From: Pseudomonas mosselii
Lineage (GTDB): Bacteria; Pseudomonadota; Gammaproteobacteria; Pseudomonadales; Pseudomonadaceae
Direction: 5' to 3'
Length of the DNA stretch: 64,000 bases
NCBI RefSeq assembly: GCF_019823065.1
Contig: NZ_CP081966.1
Coordinates: 1,457,501 to 1,521,500, forward strand
Shown here one piece after another: positions 11,556-20,927 of this stretch; the stretch's first letter is position 1; each line of letters starts with the position of its first letter. The translations under genes and the position numbers were made by a program. The notes beneath the pieces are model-generated. The model had not been told where the DNA came from. It ran no database searches and worked only from the letters and a program-made list of their open reading frames with translations.

Positions 11556-12185
11556 ATGCCAAGCCCGATCAAACTCTACAACTTCCCCAAGTCCGGCCAC
11601 GCCCACCGCATCGAGCTGATGCTGTCGCTGCTCGAACTGCCCACCGAGCTGGTCTTCGTCGACCTGGCCAAGGGCGAGCACAAGCAGCCAGAGTTTCTCG
11701 CCATCAACCCCTTCGGTCAGGTGCCGGTGATCGATGACAACGGCATCGTCATCGCCGATTCCAACGCCATCCTGGTCTACCTGGCCAAGGCCTATGGCGG
11801 TGAGCGCTGGTTGCCTGCGGATCCGGTCGGTGCCGCCCGAGTGCAGCGCTGGTTGTCGGTCGCGGCGGGTCCCCTGGCCTTCGGCCCGGCAGCGGCACGT
11901 CTGGTGACGGTGTTCGGTGCCTCGTTCAACACCGATGAAGTCATCGGCCGCGCCCACACCCTGCTCAAGGTGATCGACGCCGAACTGGCCAAGGGCCCGT
12001 TCCTGGTCGGTGACCAGGCCACCATCGCCGATATCGCCAACTACTCGTACATCGCCCACGCGCCGGAAGGCAACGTGTCGCTGGAACCGTACCCCAACGT
12101 GCGCGCCTGGCTGGCCCGTGTCGAGGCGCTGCCGGGCTTCGTGCCGATGCCACGTACGGTCATCGGTTTGCAGACCACCCTCTGA
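11556..12185 (+). CDS. Glutathione S-transferase family protein
   Basis: 209 residues. The N-terminal thioredoxin-like domain (about 1-80) has the SGHAHR helix start with Ser13 as the likely glutathione-activating residue, the cis-proline in GQVPVI (P57), and the gamma-glutamyl-binding DSN (68-70). The C-terminal all-alpha domain ends with a GDQATIADI capping motif. The next gene starts 18 bp downstream on the same strand, so the two are probably co-transcribed. The electrophilic substrate is unknown. Confidence 0.88.
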   Translation: MPSPIKLYNFPKSGHAHRIELMLSLLELPTELVFVDLAKGEHKQPEFLAINPFGQVPVIDDNGIVIADSNAILVYLAKAYGGERWLPADPVGAARVQRWLSVAAGPLAFGPAAARLVTVFGASFNTDEVIGRAHTLLKVIDAELAKGPFLVGDQATIADIANYSYIAHAPEGNVSLEPYPNVRAWLARVEALPGFVPMPRTVIGLQTTL

Positions 12186-12203
12186 GTCCCGAGGAATGCC
12201 GCC

Positions 12204-14219
12204 ATGCAATCGCCCTGGCATGCAGGTGAAAAACGGCTGCAGGAGCACGTCGGTGTTGCCGAGCGCATGGAGGCGTTCGGGCAGAAGGTCATCCGTGACT
12301 TCATGCCCGACCAGCATCGCACCTTCTACCAGCAGTTGCCGTTCATGGTGGCCGGTGCCGTGGACGCCGCAGGCAAACCCTGGGCGACGCTGCTCGAAGG
12401 CCCGGAAGGCTTCGTCAGCTCGCCCGATCCACGGCAACTGTTGATCGGCGCCGATCTCGCCAGCGACGATCCGGCCACGCCGGGCCTGGTGGCGGGTGGC
12501 GCCATCGGCCTGCTGGGGATCGAGCTGCAAACGCGGCGGCGCAATCGCCTCAATGGCCTGATCCGCGGGGCCAGCGCCGGTCAGTTGGCGGTGGTGGTCG
12601 AGCAGTCGTTCGGCAACTGCCCGCAGTACATCCAGCTGCGCGAGTACACCCGCGTCGACGAGCCGCCGCAGGCGCGTCGGGATTTATCGGTACTCGATGC
12701 CGCGACCCGCGCCATGATCGAAAACGCCGACACCTTCTTTGTCGCCAGTTACGTCGAGCATGAAAATGGCCAACGTGCCGTGGACGTGTCCCACCGCGGT
12801 GGTCGCCCCGGTTTCGTCAGGGTCGAAGGCAATCGCCTGACGATTCCTGACTACGCCGGCAACCTGCATTTCAATACCCTCGGCAATCTGCTGGCCAACC
12901 CGGTTGCCGGCCTGTTGTTCGTCGACTTCACCACGGGCGATGTGCTGCAGGTTTCCGGGCGCACCGAGGTGATTCTCGACAGCCCGCTGATCAGCGCCTT
13001 CGAAGGCGCCGAGCGGATCTGGACCCTGGACATCGAGCAGGTGGTGGTTCGCCCGGCTGCGGTGTCGTTGCGTTGGGCCTTCCAGGAGTACGCCCCCACC
13101 AGCCTGATGACCGGCACCTGGAGTGAAGCCGAAGAGCGCCTGCAACAGCGTGAGCGCCAACGCCAATGGCTGACCTGGCGCGTGCTGCGTATCGAGCAGG
13201 AAAGCCGCGATATCCGTTCGTTCTACCTGCAACCCGAGGAAGGTACGGCGGTGGCCTTCGCGCCCGGCCAGCATATTCCCGTGCGCCTGCAGGTGGATGG
13301 CGAGGCACCGCTGATCCGCACCTACAGCCTGTCCAGCGCGCCGTCCGATGGCCACCTGCGCATCAGCGTCAAGGCGCAGGGGCCGGCGTCACGCTATCTG
13401 CATCAACAGGTGAAGGTTGGCGATCGGCTGGAGGTGCGTCAGCCCATGGGCAGTTTTACCCTGGATCAGCAGAGTGAGCGGCCCCTTGTGCTGATCGGCG
13501 CGGGCGTCGGCATCACCCCGTTGATCGCCATGCTCCGCGAGCAGCTGGCCAAAGGGCAGGGGCGGCGCATCCATCTATTCCATGGCGGGCGCACACTGGC
13601 CGACCTGCCGTTCCAGCAGGAGCTTGCCGCACTCCAGCAACACGCCAATGGCTTGCTGAGCATCCATCGTGCCCTGAGCCAGCCCGAACCCCAGGCCGTG
13701 CTGGGTCATGACTACCAGTTCGCCAACCGCCTGGGCATCGAGCAGATCAAGGCCACGCTGGCATTGGACGACTACGACTTCTACCTCTGCGGTCCGGCCA
13801 GCTTCACCCAGGATCTGTACGAAGGCCTGCGCGGCGTGCATGTGCCCGACGCCCGCATCCATGCCGAAGCCTTCGGCCCCTCGACCCTGCGCCGCCACAC
13901 CGATGACAACCAGCCGACGCTGCAGCAGCCCCCACCCGCCAGCGAACCGGTGCCGGTGTACTTCGCCAGCTCCGCCAAGGAAGCGCGCTGGGCGCCAAAC
14001 AGCGGCACGCTGCTGGAACTGGCGGAAAGCCGTGGCCTTTCGCCGGACTTCAGTTGCCGAGGCGGCTCCTGCGGTACCTGCAGGACCAAGCTGGTCAGCG
14101 GCCAGGTCCACTACCCGAACCCGCCCGCCGAACTGCCCGAGCCCGGCATCGTGTTGATCTGCTGTGCCATCCCCGCCCAGGCCGAGGACGGCGTGCAGCC
14201 CCTGATACTGGAGCTCTAG
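12204..14219 (+). CDS. PNPOx-like flavoprotein fused to ferredoxin reductase and 2Fe-2S ferredoxin
   Basis: 671-residue three-part protein. Residues about 35-300 are an FMN-binding split-barrel (pyridoxamine-phosphate-oxidase-like) module. About 322-560 form a ferredoxin-NADP reductase-type module with the FAD motif RTYS (372-375) and the nucleotide motif GAGVGITP (432-439). The C-terminus is a plant-type 2Fe-2S ferredoxin with Cys618, Cys623, Cys626 and Cys653 or 654. The chain suggests electrons pass from NAD(P)H through FAD and 2Fe-2S to the split-barrel flavin or a partner. It lies 18 bp after a glutathione transferase and just before a LysR regulator, which suggests a detoxification or small-molecule reduction role. 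The substrate is unknown. Confidence 0.85.
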   Translation: MQSPWHAGEKRLQEHVGVAERMEAFGQKVIRDFMPDQHRTFYQQLPFMVAGAVDAAGKPWATLLEGPEGFVSSPDPRQLLIGADLASDDPATPGLVAGGAIGLLGIELQTRRRNRLNGLIRGASAGQLAVVVEQSFGNCPQYIQLREYTRVDEPPQARRDLSVLDAATRAMIENADTFFVASYVEHENGQRAVDVSHRGGRPGFVRVEGNRLTIPDYAGNLHFNTLGNLLANPVAGLLFVDFTTGDVLQVSGRTEVILDSPLISAFEGAERIWTLDIEQVVVRPAAVSLRWAFQEYAPTSLMTGTWSEAEERLQQRERQRQWLTWRVLRIEQESRDIRSFYLQPEEGTAVAFAPGQHIPVRLQVDGEAPLIRTYSLSSAPSDGHLRISVKAQGPASRYLHQQVKVGDRLEVRQPMGSFTLDQQSERPLVLIGAGVGITPLIAMLREQLAKGQGRRIHLFHGGRTLADLPFQQELAALQQHANGLLSIHRALSQPEPQAVLGHDYQFANRLGIEQIKATLALDDYDFYLCGPASFTQDLYEGLRGVHVPDARIHAEAFGPSTLRRHTDDNQPTLQQPPPASEPVPVYFASSAKEARWAPNSGTLLELAESRGLSPDFSCRGGSCGTCRTKLVSGQVHYPNPPAELPEPGIVLICCAIPAQAEDGVQPLILEL

Positions 14220-14265
14220 CGTGACCACGGCGATAATCGCCCCACGACAACGCGTGGGGCGCGGC

Positions 14266-15165
14266 ATGGACCAGATCCACCTGATGAAAGTGTTCGTGGC
14301 TGTTGGCGAGCTGGAAAGCTTCGCCGCCGCCGCCCGCCGCCTGGCTATCTCGCCGGCGGCGGTGACCCGCGCGGTCACTGCCCTTGAGGAACAGCTCGGG
14401 GTCAAGCTGCTGCTACGCACCACCCGCAGCGTGCGCCTGACCGAGGCCGGCGGGCGCTACCTGCAAGACACCCGGCATATCCTCGCCAGCATCGTCGAGG
14501 CCAACGAAGCCGCCGCCGGCATCAACGCCGCGCCCAAGGGCGACCTGGCGGTTACCGCGCCGATCCTGTTCGGCAAGAAGTTCGTCATGCCGTGCATCGT
14601 CCGTTACCTGCAGCAGTACCCCGAGGTGGATGTGTCGGCGTTCTTCCTCGACCGCGTGGTGAACTTGGTGGAGGAGGGCATGGACGTGGCGGTGCGCATC
14701 GGCCAGTTGCCCGACTCGGGCCTCAAGGCGTTGCGCGTGGGCAAAATGCGCCGGCTGCTGTGCGCCTCGCCCGAATACCTGGAACGCCACGGCACGCCGC
14801 GCCATCCCTCGGAGTTGCAGAAGCACGAAGTGATCGCCGCCGGGACCCTGTCACCGCGCACGGACTGGCGTTTCGGTGCCATCGACGACCCGACGCTGAT
14901 CCGCATGAAGCCGCGCCTGACCGTGACCAGCAACGATGCCGCCATCGCCGCGGCCAGCGCCGGGCTCGGGATTGCACGGCTGCTGTCGTACCAGGTGGCG
15001 GATGAAGTGGCGGCCGGGCGCTTGCAGGTGATCCTGGCCGAATACGAAGAAGCGCCGTGGCCTATCCATATCCTGCATCGGGAGAGCAAATATGGCTCGA
15101 CCAAGGTGCGGACCTTTATCGATATGTTGGCCGAGCATTTGCGCAGCCAGGCACACCTGGCTTGA
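14266..15165 (+). CDS. LysR-family transcriptional regulator
   Basis: 299 residues: a winged helix-turn-helix in the first 60 (LESFAAAARRLAISPAAVTR) followed by a periplasmic-binding-protein-like effector domain, the standard LysR length. The ATG at 14266 is preferred because it opens the family's usual N-terminus; an in-frame GTG at 14221 would add 15 residues. It is 46 bp after the fused flavoprotein gene on the same strand and may regulate it and the glutathione transferase. The CRG-type small effector cannot be deduced. Confidence 0.88.
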   Translation: MDQIHLMKVFVAVGELESFAAAARRLAISPAAVTRAVTALEEQLGVKLLLRTTRSVRLTEAGGRYLQDTRHILASIVEANEAAAGINAAPKGDLAVTAPILFGKKFVMPCIVRYLQQYPEVDVSAFFLDRVVNLVEEGMDVAVRIGQLPDSGLKALRVGKMRRLLCASPEYLERHGTPRHPSELQKHEVIAAGTLSPRTDWRFGAIDDPTLIRMKPRLTVTSNDAAIAAASAGLGIARLLSYQVADEVAAGRLQVILAEYEEAPWPIHILHRESKYGSTKVRTFIDMLAEHLRSQAHLA

Positions 15166-15211
15166 TTCCGGACTCTGGGGCGCAAAGCGCCCCCAAGTAC
15201 CTTAAACGCAA

Positions 15212-16630
15212 TTAACACCTCGAAAGCGCCGTACACTCCGCCAGCACCCTCAACCCGCCCATCACCTGCGGCGTAATCACCCGCCCCAGGCACACCCGCA
15301 ACCCAGTGCCACACTCCCCATCGGCAAAGAACATCCCGCTGGCGCCGACATTGCAGCCACGCTCCGCGGCAAGCCGTTGCAGCGCCACCATGTCCGTCCC
15401 TTCCGGCAATTCGATCCAATGGATGAAGCCGCCCTGCGGCGCCGCATACCGCGTCCCCGGCGGAAACGCCGAGCGCACCAGCGCCTCCATCACTCCGGCC
15501 TGCGCCGCCAGCCGGCCGCGCAGCTTGGCGCAGTGCTCCTCCATGTACCCCCGGCCGATGAACTCGTCCAGCACCCGCTGGGCCAGGCTCGACACCGCCA
15601 GGTTGCGCGAAAACAATTGGGCCAGGATCGCATCCCGATACCGCCCCGCCACGCACCAGCCCACCCGGTACCCCGGCGCCACGGTCTTGGAGAACGACGA
15701 GCAATAGATCGTCTGCCCGGTCTCGTCGTAGTGCTTGATCGCCTTGGGCCGCTGCGCCTCGTCCACCAGGTCGAAGAAGATATCGTCCTCGATGATCGGC
15801 ACATCCGCCGCCTGCGCCAACTGTGAGAGCCGTGCCCGCGCCGTGTCGGGCATGATGAAGCCCCGTGGGTTCTGCAGCGTCGGGTTGAGGAACACCACAT
15901 CGACCTTGCCGCGCTTGAGCGCCCATTCCAGGTGCTCGAGGTCCATGCCGCTGTCGGCGTGGGTGCGGATGGGCAGGGCGCGCATCCCCAGGCGTTCGAT
16001 GGTCTGCAGGATGCCGTAGTAGGTCGGTGTTTCGATCGCTACCGTGGCGCCCGGCCGGGCTACGGCCTCGAGAGCCAGCTCCAGGGCCACGGTGTCGCCC
16101 GAGGTCACCAGGATTTCATCCGGGCCGCAGGCCACGCCGCGCTGCAGCATCAGCCCGGCAATACGTCGGCGCAGCGAGGCCAGGCCAGGCGGGGCGATCA
16201 AGCCGGCCAGCGGCTGATCGGCCTTGCTGGCCAGGGTCGTCAGGCACTTGTTCAGCAGCACCTGGGGCGTGAGTTCGTCATGCAGCACCGCCGAGCTTAA
16301 CGACAACCCGCCGTTGCTGGCGGCCTGAGCGAGCATGGCGACCACCGCGTGGTTGACGTTGACGCTGACACTGGCGAGGTCAAAGCCCTGCACCTGGGCC
16401 GCGCCCTTGGCGACGAAGTACCCCACCCGGGGCGTGGCTTGCACATAGGCATTGGCCTCCAGCTCCGCCAGGGCCCGTTGCACCGTGGCCAGGCTGCTGT
16501 CGAACAGCCGCGCCAGTTCGCGCACCGAGGGCAGTTGCGTGCCGGTAGGCCATTCGCCGCTGTCGATCTGGCGCAGCAGCCAGGCGTTGACGGTGTGCCA
16601 GCGTTTGTCGGGCTTGGGGTTGCGATCCAT
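15212..16630 (-). CDS. MocR-type GntR regulator with aminotransferase domain
   Basis: 472 residues. A GntR winged helix (about 10-75, LPSVRELARLF) is fused to a fold-type I aminotransferase-like domain with the PLP-binding lysine in SSFSKTVAPGYR (about K315) and an N-P-x-x-x-N-P-like NPTLQNPRG segment. Such MocR proteins sense PLP or an amino-acid adduct and control neighbouring genes. It begins 18 bp after the stop of the lactate-permease-family gene on the same strand, so the two form one transcript. Start ATG 16630 was chosen over an in-frame TTG at 16651 that would overlap the permease stop. Confidence 0.85.
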   Translation of the reverse strand: MDRNPKPDKRWHTVNAWLLRQIDSGEWPTGTQLPSVRELARLFDSSLATVQRALAELEANAYVQATPRVGYFVAKGAAQVQGFDLASVSVNVNHAVVAMLAQAASNGGLSLSSAVLHDELTPQVLLNKCLTTLASKADQPLAGLIAPPGLASLRRRIAGLMLQRGVACGPDEILVTSGDTVALELALEAVARPGATVAIETPTYYGILQTIERLGMRALPIRTHADSGMDLEHLEWALKRGKVDVVFLNPTLQNPRGFIMPDTARARLSQLAQAADVPIIEDDIFFDLVDEAQRPKAIKHYDETGQTIYCSSFSKTVAPGYRVGWCVAGRYRDAILAQLFSRNLAVSSLAQRVLDEFIGRGYMEEHCAKLRGRLAAQAGVMEALVRSAFPPGTRYAAPQGGFIHWIELPEGTDMVALQRLAAERGCNVGASGMFFADGECGTGLRVCLGRVITPQVMGGLRVLAECTALSRC

Positions 16631-16647
16631 GGCGGCCTTGTGTGGTG

Positions 16648-18078
16648 TCAAGCGGGGGCCCCGGAAAGGTAGAGCAAAACCGTGCCCGTTGCAGCCACGA
16701 TGACGATGTTCAGCAGCACCAGGACGAAGCCGAAGCGGATCAGCCTGTGTTCTTCCTCACGGTCGGCCCCGGCCAGCCCGATGACCAGCGACAGGATCGA
16801 CAACGAGCCCAACGCGCCATGCCCCGCGGCGCTGTTGGCCATGGCTGCCAGCCAGGGGCCGTGGGCGCTGGATAATGCCGCAATGGACGGCATCACCAGC
16901 GTGGTGCCGCCGACATTGGAGCCTGTCACGTAACCGGCCAGCCCGGCCAGCAGCGACACCGTCGACGCCAGCGACACACCCGACATTGCTTGCAGCGCGC
17001 GTTGCGCCTCGACCAGGAAACCGGCCTTGACCATCACCTGGGAAAGCAGCAGGAACAGGAAGATCGTCGCCACTGGAAAGCGCGCCCGTTTGACCAGCGC
17101 CTGCCAGGGGAAACCCGCACCTTGGCGCGCGGCCATCATCAGCACCACCAACAGCAAGGCCAGCCCCGGCGACGCCAGCGGCTTCCACGACACGTTGTTG
17201 CCATGCACCACCCACAGCCCGTCCCAGCCCGACAGCAGGAACAGCCCCCGCGAGGCGATGATCACCCCCAGCAAGGCCAGGTATGGCCATGCCGTCTGCG
17301 GCCAGCGCACCAGGGCCCCGCGCCGCGCCCAGGAAAGCCCCAGGCCGACGCACACCACCGCCAGCCCGGCCAATACCCCTGCGGTTTCGGGGCCAATCCA
17401 GCGGTTGATTACATACAGCACCGCGCTGAACAACAGTGAGACCAGTCCCAGCCCGAGCCACGCCTGTACGCTGCGAACCCGTGCCAACGCCAGTGCCACC
17501 GCCGCGAGGGCGAGGAACACCGGGGCGCTGACCAGTGCCGAATGGCTGCCCAGCTCCTGCGCCGGCATATGGGCCAGCAGCGCGCCGATCACCGTGGCAA
17601 GCCCCAGCGTGCCCCAGGGCATCACCACCATGCCGGCCAGGGCCATCTTCATGCCGACCTGGCGGGAAAACAGTCCCATCAGCAGCGGCACCGTGGCGAT
17701 CAGCGACACCCCGAACCCGGTCATCGCCTCCAGCAGCGGCGCCAGGCCCAGCACGATGAAGATCACCTGCATCGGCGGCGTCCAGCCCAGCTCCCGCACC
17801 CAGGCGCCGATCGCCTGCGGGGCGTTGGCGCGTTCGACCAGGATGACGAAGGCCAGCCCCGGAACGATCACGCAGGCGGTACTGAGGAACAGGATCAACG
17901 TGTCTTGCAGGATGGCGCCGGACACCGCCGCCGACAGCGGCTGCGCGGCGCCCAGCCCCCACAGCAGCAGGACACCGGCCACGCCGGCCAGCGCGGCCTG
18001 CACGGGTGGGCGGCGCAGCAGCAGGATCAGGGCGATCACCAGGCCAATGGGGGACATTTGCAGCAGCAGGGCAGCCAT
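16648..18078 (-). CDS. L-lactate permease (LctP) family transporter
   Basis: Integral membrane protein of 476 residues with about 12-14 hydrophobic segments. It carries LctP-family signatures EAMTGFGV near 115 and TGSNVGG near 395, and is somewhat shorter than the roughly 550-residue lactate permeases. It probably imports lactate, glycolate or another short organic acid by proton symport. The ATG at 18078 is preferred over 18099 because it is preceded by AAAGGA at good spacing. The downstream MocR regulator (co-transcribed) suggests the true substrate may relate to an amino acid or PLP-linked signal. Confidence 0.8.
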   Translation of the reverse strand: MAALLLQMSPIGLVIALILLLRRPPVQAALAGVAGVLLLWGLGAAQPLSAAVSGAILQDTLILFLSTACVIVPGLAFVILVERANAPQAIGAWVRELGWTPPMQVIFIVLGLAPLLEAMTGFGVSLIATVPLLMGLFSRQVGMKMALAGMVVMPWGTLGLATVIGALLAHMPAQELGSHSALVSAPVFLALAAVALALARVRSVQAWLGLGLVSLLFSAVLYVINRWIGPETAGVLAGLAVVCVGLGLSWARRGALVRWPQTAWPYLALLGVIIASRGLFLLSGWDGLWVVHGNNVSWKPLASPGLALLLVVLMMAARQGAGFPWQALVKRARFPVATIFLFLLLSQVMVKAGFLVEAQRALQAMSGVSLASTVSLLAGLAGYVTGSNVGGTTLVMPSIAALSSAHGPWLAAMANSAAGHGALGSLSILSLVIGLAGADREEEHRLIRFGFVLVLLNIVIVAATGTVLLYLSGAPA

Positions 18079-18355
18079 GATGCGGGTTCCTTTAGCCATC
18101 CAGAGGAGTGTGGAAGGGATGGTGGAGGGAAGGGCGGGACTGCAATAGATACAGGGGGTGGGGGATTTTCAATACAGCCCCTGGCTCGTGGCATTGGAGG
18201 CACTTGTTCGCACCACCTCTCACGCCAATGCCTGGATTTCTGGGCGCTGACTGCGATATTGGCCGTTAATGCCTGCAATCCGAGGCATTACATGGATCGG
18301 GCATTCTGGTCGCATTCCGCATGGGTTTTGACCGTACTGCTTGCACGCAGCGTGG
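18079..18355. promoter_or_regulatory. Promoter region with repeated GGCATT/AATGCC motifs
   Basis: This gene-free 277 bp lies upstream of the permease-MocR operon. It holds a perfect 8-bp inverted repeat TAATGCCT-N8-AGGCATTA at 18267-18290, plus further GCATTGG at 18191, CCAATGCC at 18225 and GCATTCT at 18301. The repeated half-sites are likely operator sites for one of the two flanking MocR regulators. The protein that binds them is inferred, not shown. Confidence 0.5.
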
Positions 18356-19837
18356 CTATCTGGCCAAACCTGCCAGCACCTTCTCCAGCTTCACCACCGC
18401 CTCCCTCATCTCAGCGGGCGTCAGTGCCGCAAAGCCCATCAGCAAGCCGGCATCGTTCCTCGGCACCGCGTACAAGCTGCCCAGCCCCAACAGATCGATG
18501 CCCACCCCGCGTGCCGCCCTGACCACGGCGTCTTCAGGCAAGCCCTGTACGAAATGGCAGGGCATCTGCAGCCCGCCGGCGGGCACCTGCGGCACGAGAA
18601 ACGCCCCCAGGTGCCTGCGCAGCAGATCCGCCAGCACATCCCGCCGCTCGGCGTAGAGCGCGCGCATGGCCCGTACATGGGCGTTGAAGTGCCCGCCTTC
18701 CATGAACCGGGCCAGGGTCAGCTGGGCGATGGAGGCGTTATGCCCGTCCTGCAGCGTGCGGGCGGCGGTCATCGGCGCGACGAGCTGGGGCGGCAGCAGC
18801 AGGTAGCCGATGCGCAGACCGGCGAACAGCGATTTGGTGAAGGTGCCGATGTACAGCGTGCGGTCGTGTGGGTCCAGGCCCTGCACGCAGGCGGTGGGGC
18901 GGCCGGCGTAGTGGAACTCGCTGTCGTAGTCGTCCTCGATGATCCAGGCGCGTTGCTGGCGCGCCCATTCGATCGCCAGCAGGCGCCGGTCCAGCGCCAG
19001 GGTCGCGCCGGTCGGGTACTGGTGCGAAGGGGTGAGGAACACCGCCCGGGCATCCGGCGCCAGCCGGGCCATGGCGTCCACCTGCAGGCCGTGCGCGTCC
19101 ACCGGGACCGGCACGCCTGCCAGGCCGGCGGCGGTGACGGCCTTGCGGGTGCCTTGGTACAGCGGGTCCTCGACCAGCACCTGGTCGCCTGCGTCCATGA
19201 GCACCTGGGCGCACAGGCCAAGGGCCTGCTGCGAGCTGGTGAGGATCAGGATGCGCTCGGCGGATGCCTGGGCCCCGCGCTCGAGGTTGAGGTAGTCGGC
19301 GATTGCCCGGCGCAAGGGGGCCATGCCCTGCGGCTCGCTGTGTTCCAGCGCCCGCGTGCCGTATTCCTTGTACACCTGCCGCTCCAGCTTCTCCCAGATG
19401 GCCAGGGGGAAGTGCCGGGTTTCGGCCACGCCCGGGGCGAAGGGGCGGGGCGACTGGAAGTTGTGGACGCCACCGCTGTGCAACAGCGCTTCACCACGGC
19501 GGCTCAACTGCACCGGGGCTTGCTGATGTGCCGGACGCTGGCGCTTGCGCGACGGCAGGCAGCGCGCCCGTTGCGACACGAAGCTGCCGCTGCCCACGCG
19601 CCGCTCGATAAAGCCTTCGGCGTGCAACTGGCTGTAGGCCGACTCCACGGTATCCCGCGAGACGCCCAGGGACTGGGCCAGCGGGCGCGAGGCGGGCAGC
19701 GCCTTGCCCACCGGCAGTGCGCCGTCGAGGATCAACTGACGGATCGCCCGTTGGATACGCACATGCAAGGCCTGCTCGCCATGGGCGGGGTCGTTGATCC
19801 AGGCTTTCACCGATTCCAGCTGCGCGTGTTTGAACAT
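18356..19837 (-). CDS. MocR/PdxR-type GntR regulator with aminotransferase domain
   Basis: 493 residues. GntR helix-turn-helix at about 20-90 (LPASRPLAQSLGVSRDTV), then an aminotransferase fold with PLP lysine K335 in GTFTKSLFAG and the NP-like segment SHQYPTG. Sequence style is closer to PdxR-like MocR proteins than the neighbour at 15.2 kb. The long upstream extension of the frame is not used: ATG 19837 opens the conserved region. It is transcribed divergently from the GNAT acetyltransferase at 20198, its most likely target, by the usual MocR arrangement. Confidence 0.85.
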   Translation of the reverse strand: MFKHAQLESVKAWINDPAHGEQALHVRIQRAIRQLILDGALPVGKALPASRPLAQSLGVSRDTVESAYSQLHAEGFIERRVGSGSFVSQRARCLPSRKRQRPAHQQAPVQLSRRGEALLHSGGVHNFQSPRPFAPGVAETRHFPLAIWEKLERQVYKEYGTRALEHSEPQGMAPLRRAIADYLNLERGAQASAERILILTSSQQALGLCAQVLMDAGDQVLVEDPLYQGTRKAVTAAGLAGVPVPVDAHGLQVDAMARLAPDARAVFLTPSHQYPTGATLALDRRLLAIEWARQQRAWIIEDDYDSEFHYAGRPTACVQGLDPHDRTLYIGTFTKSLFAGLRIGYLLLPPQLVAPMTAARTLQDGHNASIAQLTLARFMEGGHFNAHVRAMRALYAERRDVLADLLRRHLGAFLVPQVPAGGLQMPCHFVQGLPEDAVVRAARGVGIDLLGLGSLYAVPRNDAGLLMGFAALTPAEMREAVVKLEKVLAGLAR

Positions 19838-19925
19838 TGGCCTGATTCCCTGGCTGATGGACCTGATTAATGGCTGCCAATGCCGGGGCCGCTTCGCGCC
19901 CCTTTCCGACCGGTCCAGCGCTCCG

Positions 19926-20003
19926 GCAAGGCCCGCTCCCACAGGCGACCGCGATCCCCTGTGGGAGCGGCCTTGTGTCGCGAAAGGGCTGCAAAGCAGC
20001 CCC
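19926..20003. repeat. REP pair, GCGGCCTTGTGTCGCGAAAGG type
   Basis: Inverted copies around the core CTGTGGGAGCGGCCTTGTG (right copy about 19957-19990) with a partly decayed left arm AAGGCCCGCTCCCACAGG. The element is followed by the hairpin GGGCTGC-AAA-GCAGCCC. It lies in the 360-bp space between the divergent MocR and GNAT genes. The remaining 20010-20197 is AT-richer and should hold the two promoters, for example a TATAAA at 20094, but no good -35 is placed. Confidence 0.75.
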
Positions 20004-20197
20004 GGCAATCTCAAGCCTAACGCTCATCCAGAACCCCAAAGTGGTCTGGCCATTACCGAGCAATTGGCAGGTAAAAACCAACCATTTATCCGCTATAAAA
20101 CCCAAGCCCGCAAGCAACCACCAAGGAAGGCGAGCGCTACGGGCAGGCCGGCCCCCTCACTCATCCACACTGCTTTGCCCAAAAAGGGGTTCCACCA

Positions 20198-20668
20198 ATG
20201 ACCACCACCCAACCACCCGTCTTCATCCGCGAAGTGAAGCAAACCGACCTCCAGCCCTGGCACGACTACTGGTCGCAATACCAGGCCTTCTACCAGGTAG
20301 ACCTGGGCCCAGCCATTACCGAGCGCACCTGGGCCCGCTTCTTCGACCCGACCGAACCCATGCACTGCGCCGTGGCCACCGACGGCGAACGGCTCTACGG
20401 CTTCGTCCACTATGTGTTCCACCGCTCGACCTGGGGGCGCAACGACTTCTGCTACCTGGAAGACCTGTACGTGTGCCCGAGCGCCCGAGGGCGGATGATC
20501 GGCAAGCAACTGATCGAGTTCGTCCAGGACCAGGCCCGGCAGCAGCAGTGCGACCGGCTGTACTGGCATACCCAGGAGACCAACCGGACTGCGCAGCGGT
20601 TGTATGACTGGATTGCCGAGAAGCCGGGGGTGATTGAGTACCGGATGCCGCTGGATGTTGCTCACTAA
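20198..20668 (+). CDS. GNAT family N-acetyltransferase
   Basis: 156 residues with the GNAT fold: acceptor part first, then the acetyl-CoA-binding strand and pyrophosphate loop in LEDLYVCPSARGRMIGKQL (variant of Q/R-x-x-G-x-G/A). It probably acetylates a small amine or amino acid. It is divergent from a MocR regulator, a frequent pairing that suggests control by an amino-acid- or PLP-derived signal. No other gene follows in the same operon. Confidence 0.85.
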   Translation: MTTTQPPVFIREVKQTDLQPWHDYWSQYQAFYQVDLGPAITERTWARFFDPTEPMHCAVATDGERLYGFVHYVFHRSTWGRNDFCYLEDLYVCPSARGRMIGKQLIEFVQDQARQQQCDRLYWHTQETNRTAQRLYDWIAEKPGVIEYRMPLDVAH

Positions 20669-20704
20669 GGCCATTGTGCTACGTCCATTGTGAGCAGATA
20701 AGGG

Positions 20705-20782
20705 CGTGGGAGCGGGCTTGCCCCGCGAAGGGGAGCACCGGCTTTGCGGTGCAATCTCCTGCGGCGCCGCGCCGCTCCCACG
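20705..20782. repeat. REP pair, GCGGGCTTGCC type
   Basis: Forward copy GTGGGAGCGGGCTTGCCCCG at 20706 and a shortened inverted copy ending GCCGCTCCCACGCC near 20782, after the acetyltransferase gene. The rest of the 20669-20927 gap shows no gene. Confidence 0.8.
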
Positions 20783-20899
20783 CCCCAGTCATCAGAAATC
20801 TTCCTTTCGAAAACTGCCTGAGTCTTACGGTGTTGTCAGACCATTCAGAAAGACGAACCCCTCCCTGGCAGAGGAGTTCTTAATCCAATATTTTGTGCC

Positions 20900-20922
20900 T
20901 TAACTGCGATTTATCGAGTTAA
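20900..20922. promoter_or_regulatory. Palindromic operator upstream of XRE gene
   Basis: TTAACT-G-CGAT-TT-ATCG-AGTTAA is a near-perfect palindrome (one extra G in the left arm) ending 5 bp before the start codon of the XRE gene. Its position over the translation start region suggests autorepression by the XRE protein. The binding protein is inferred. Confidence 0.55.
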
Positions 20923-20927
20923 CACAC

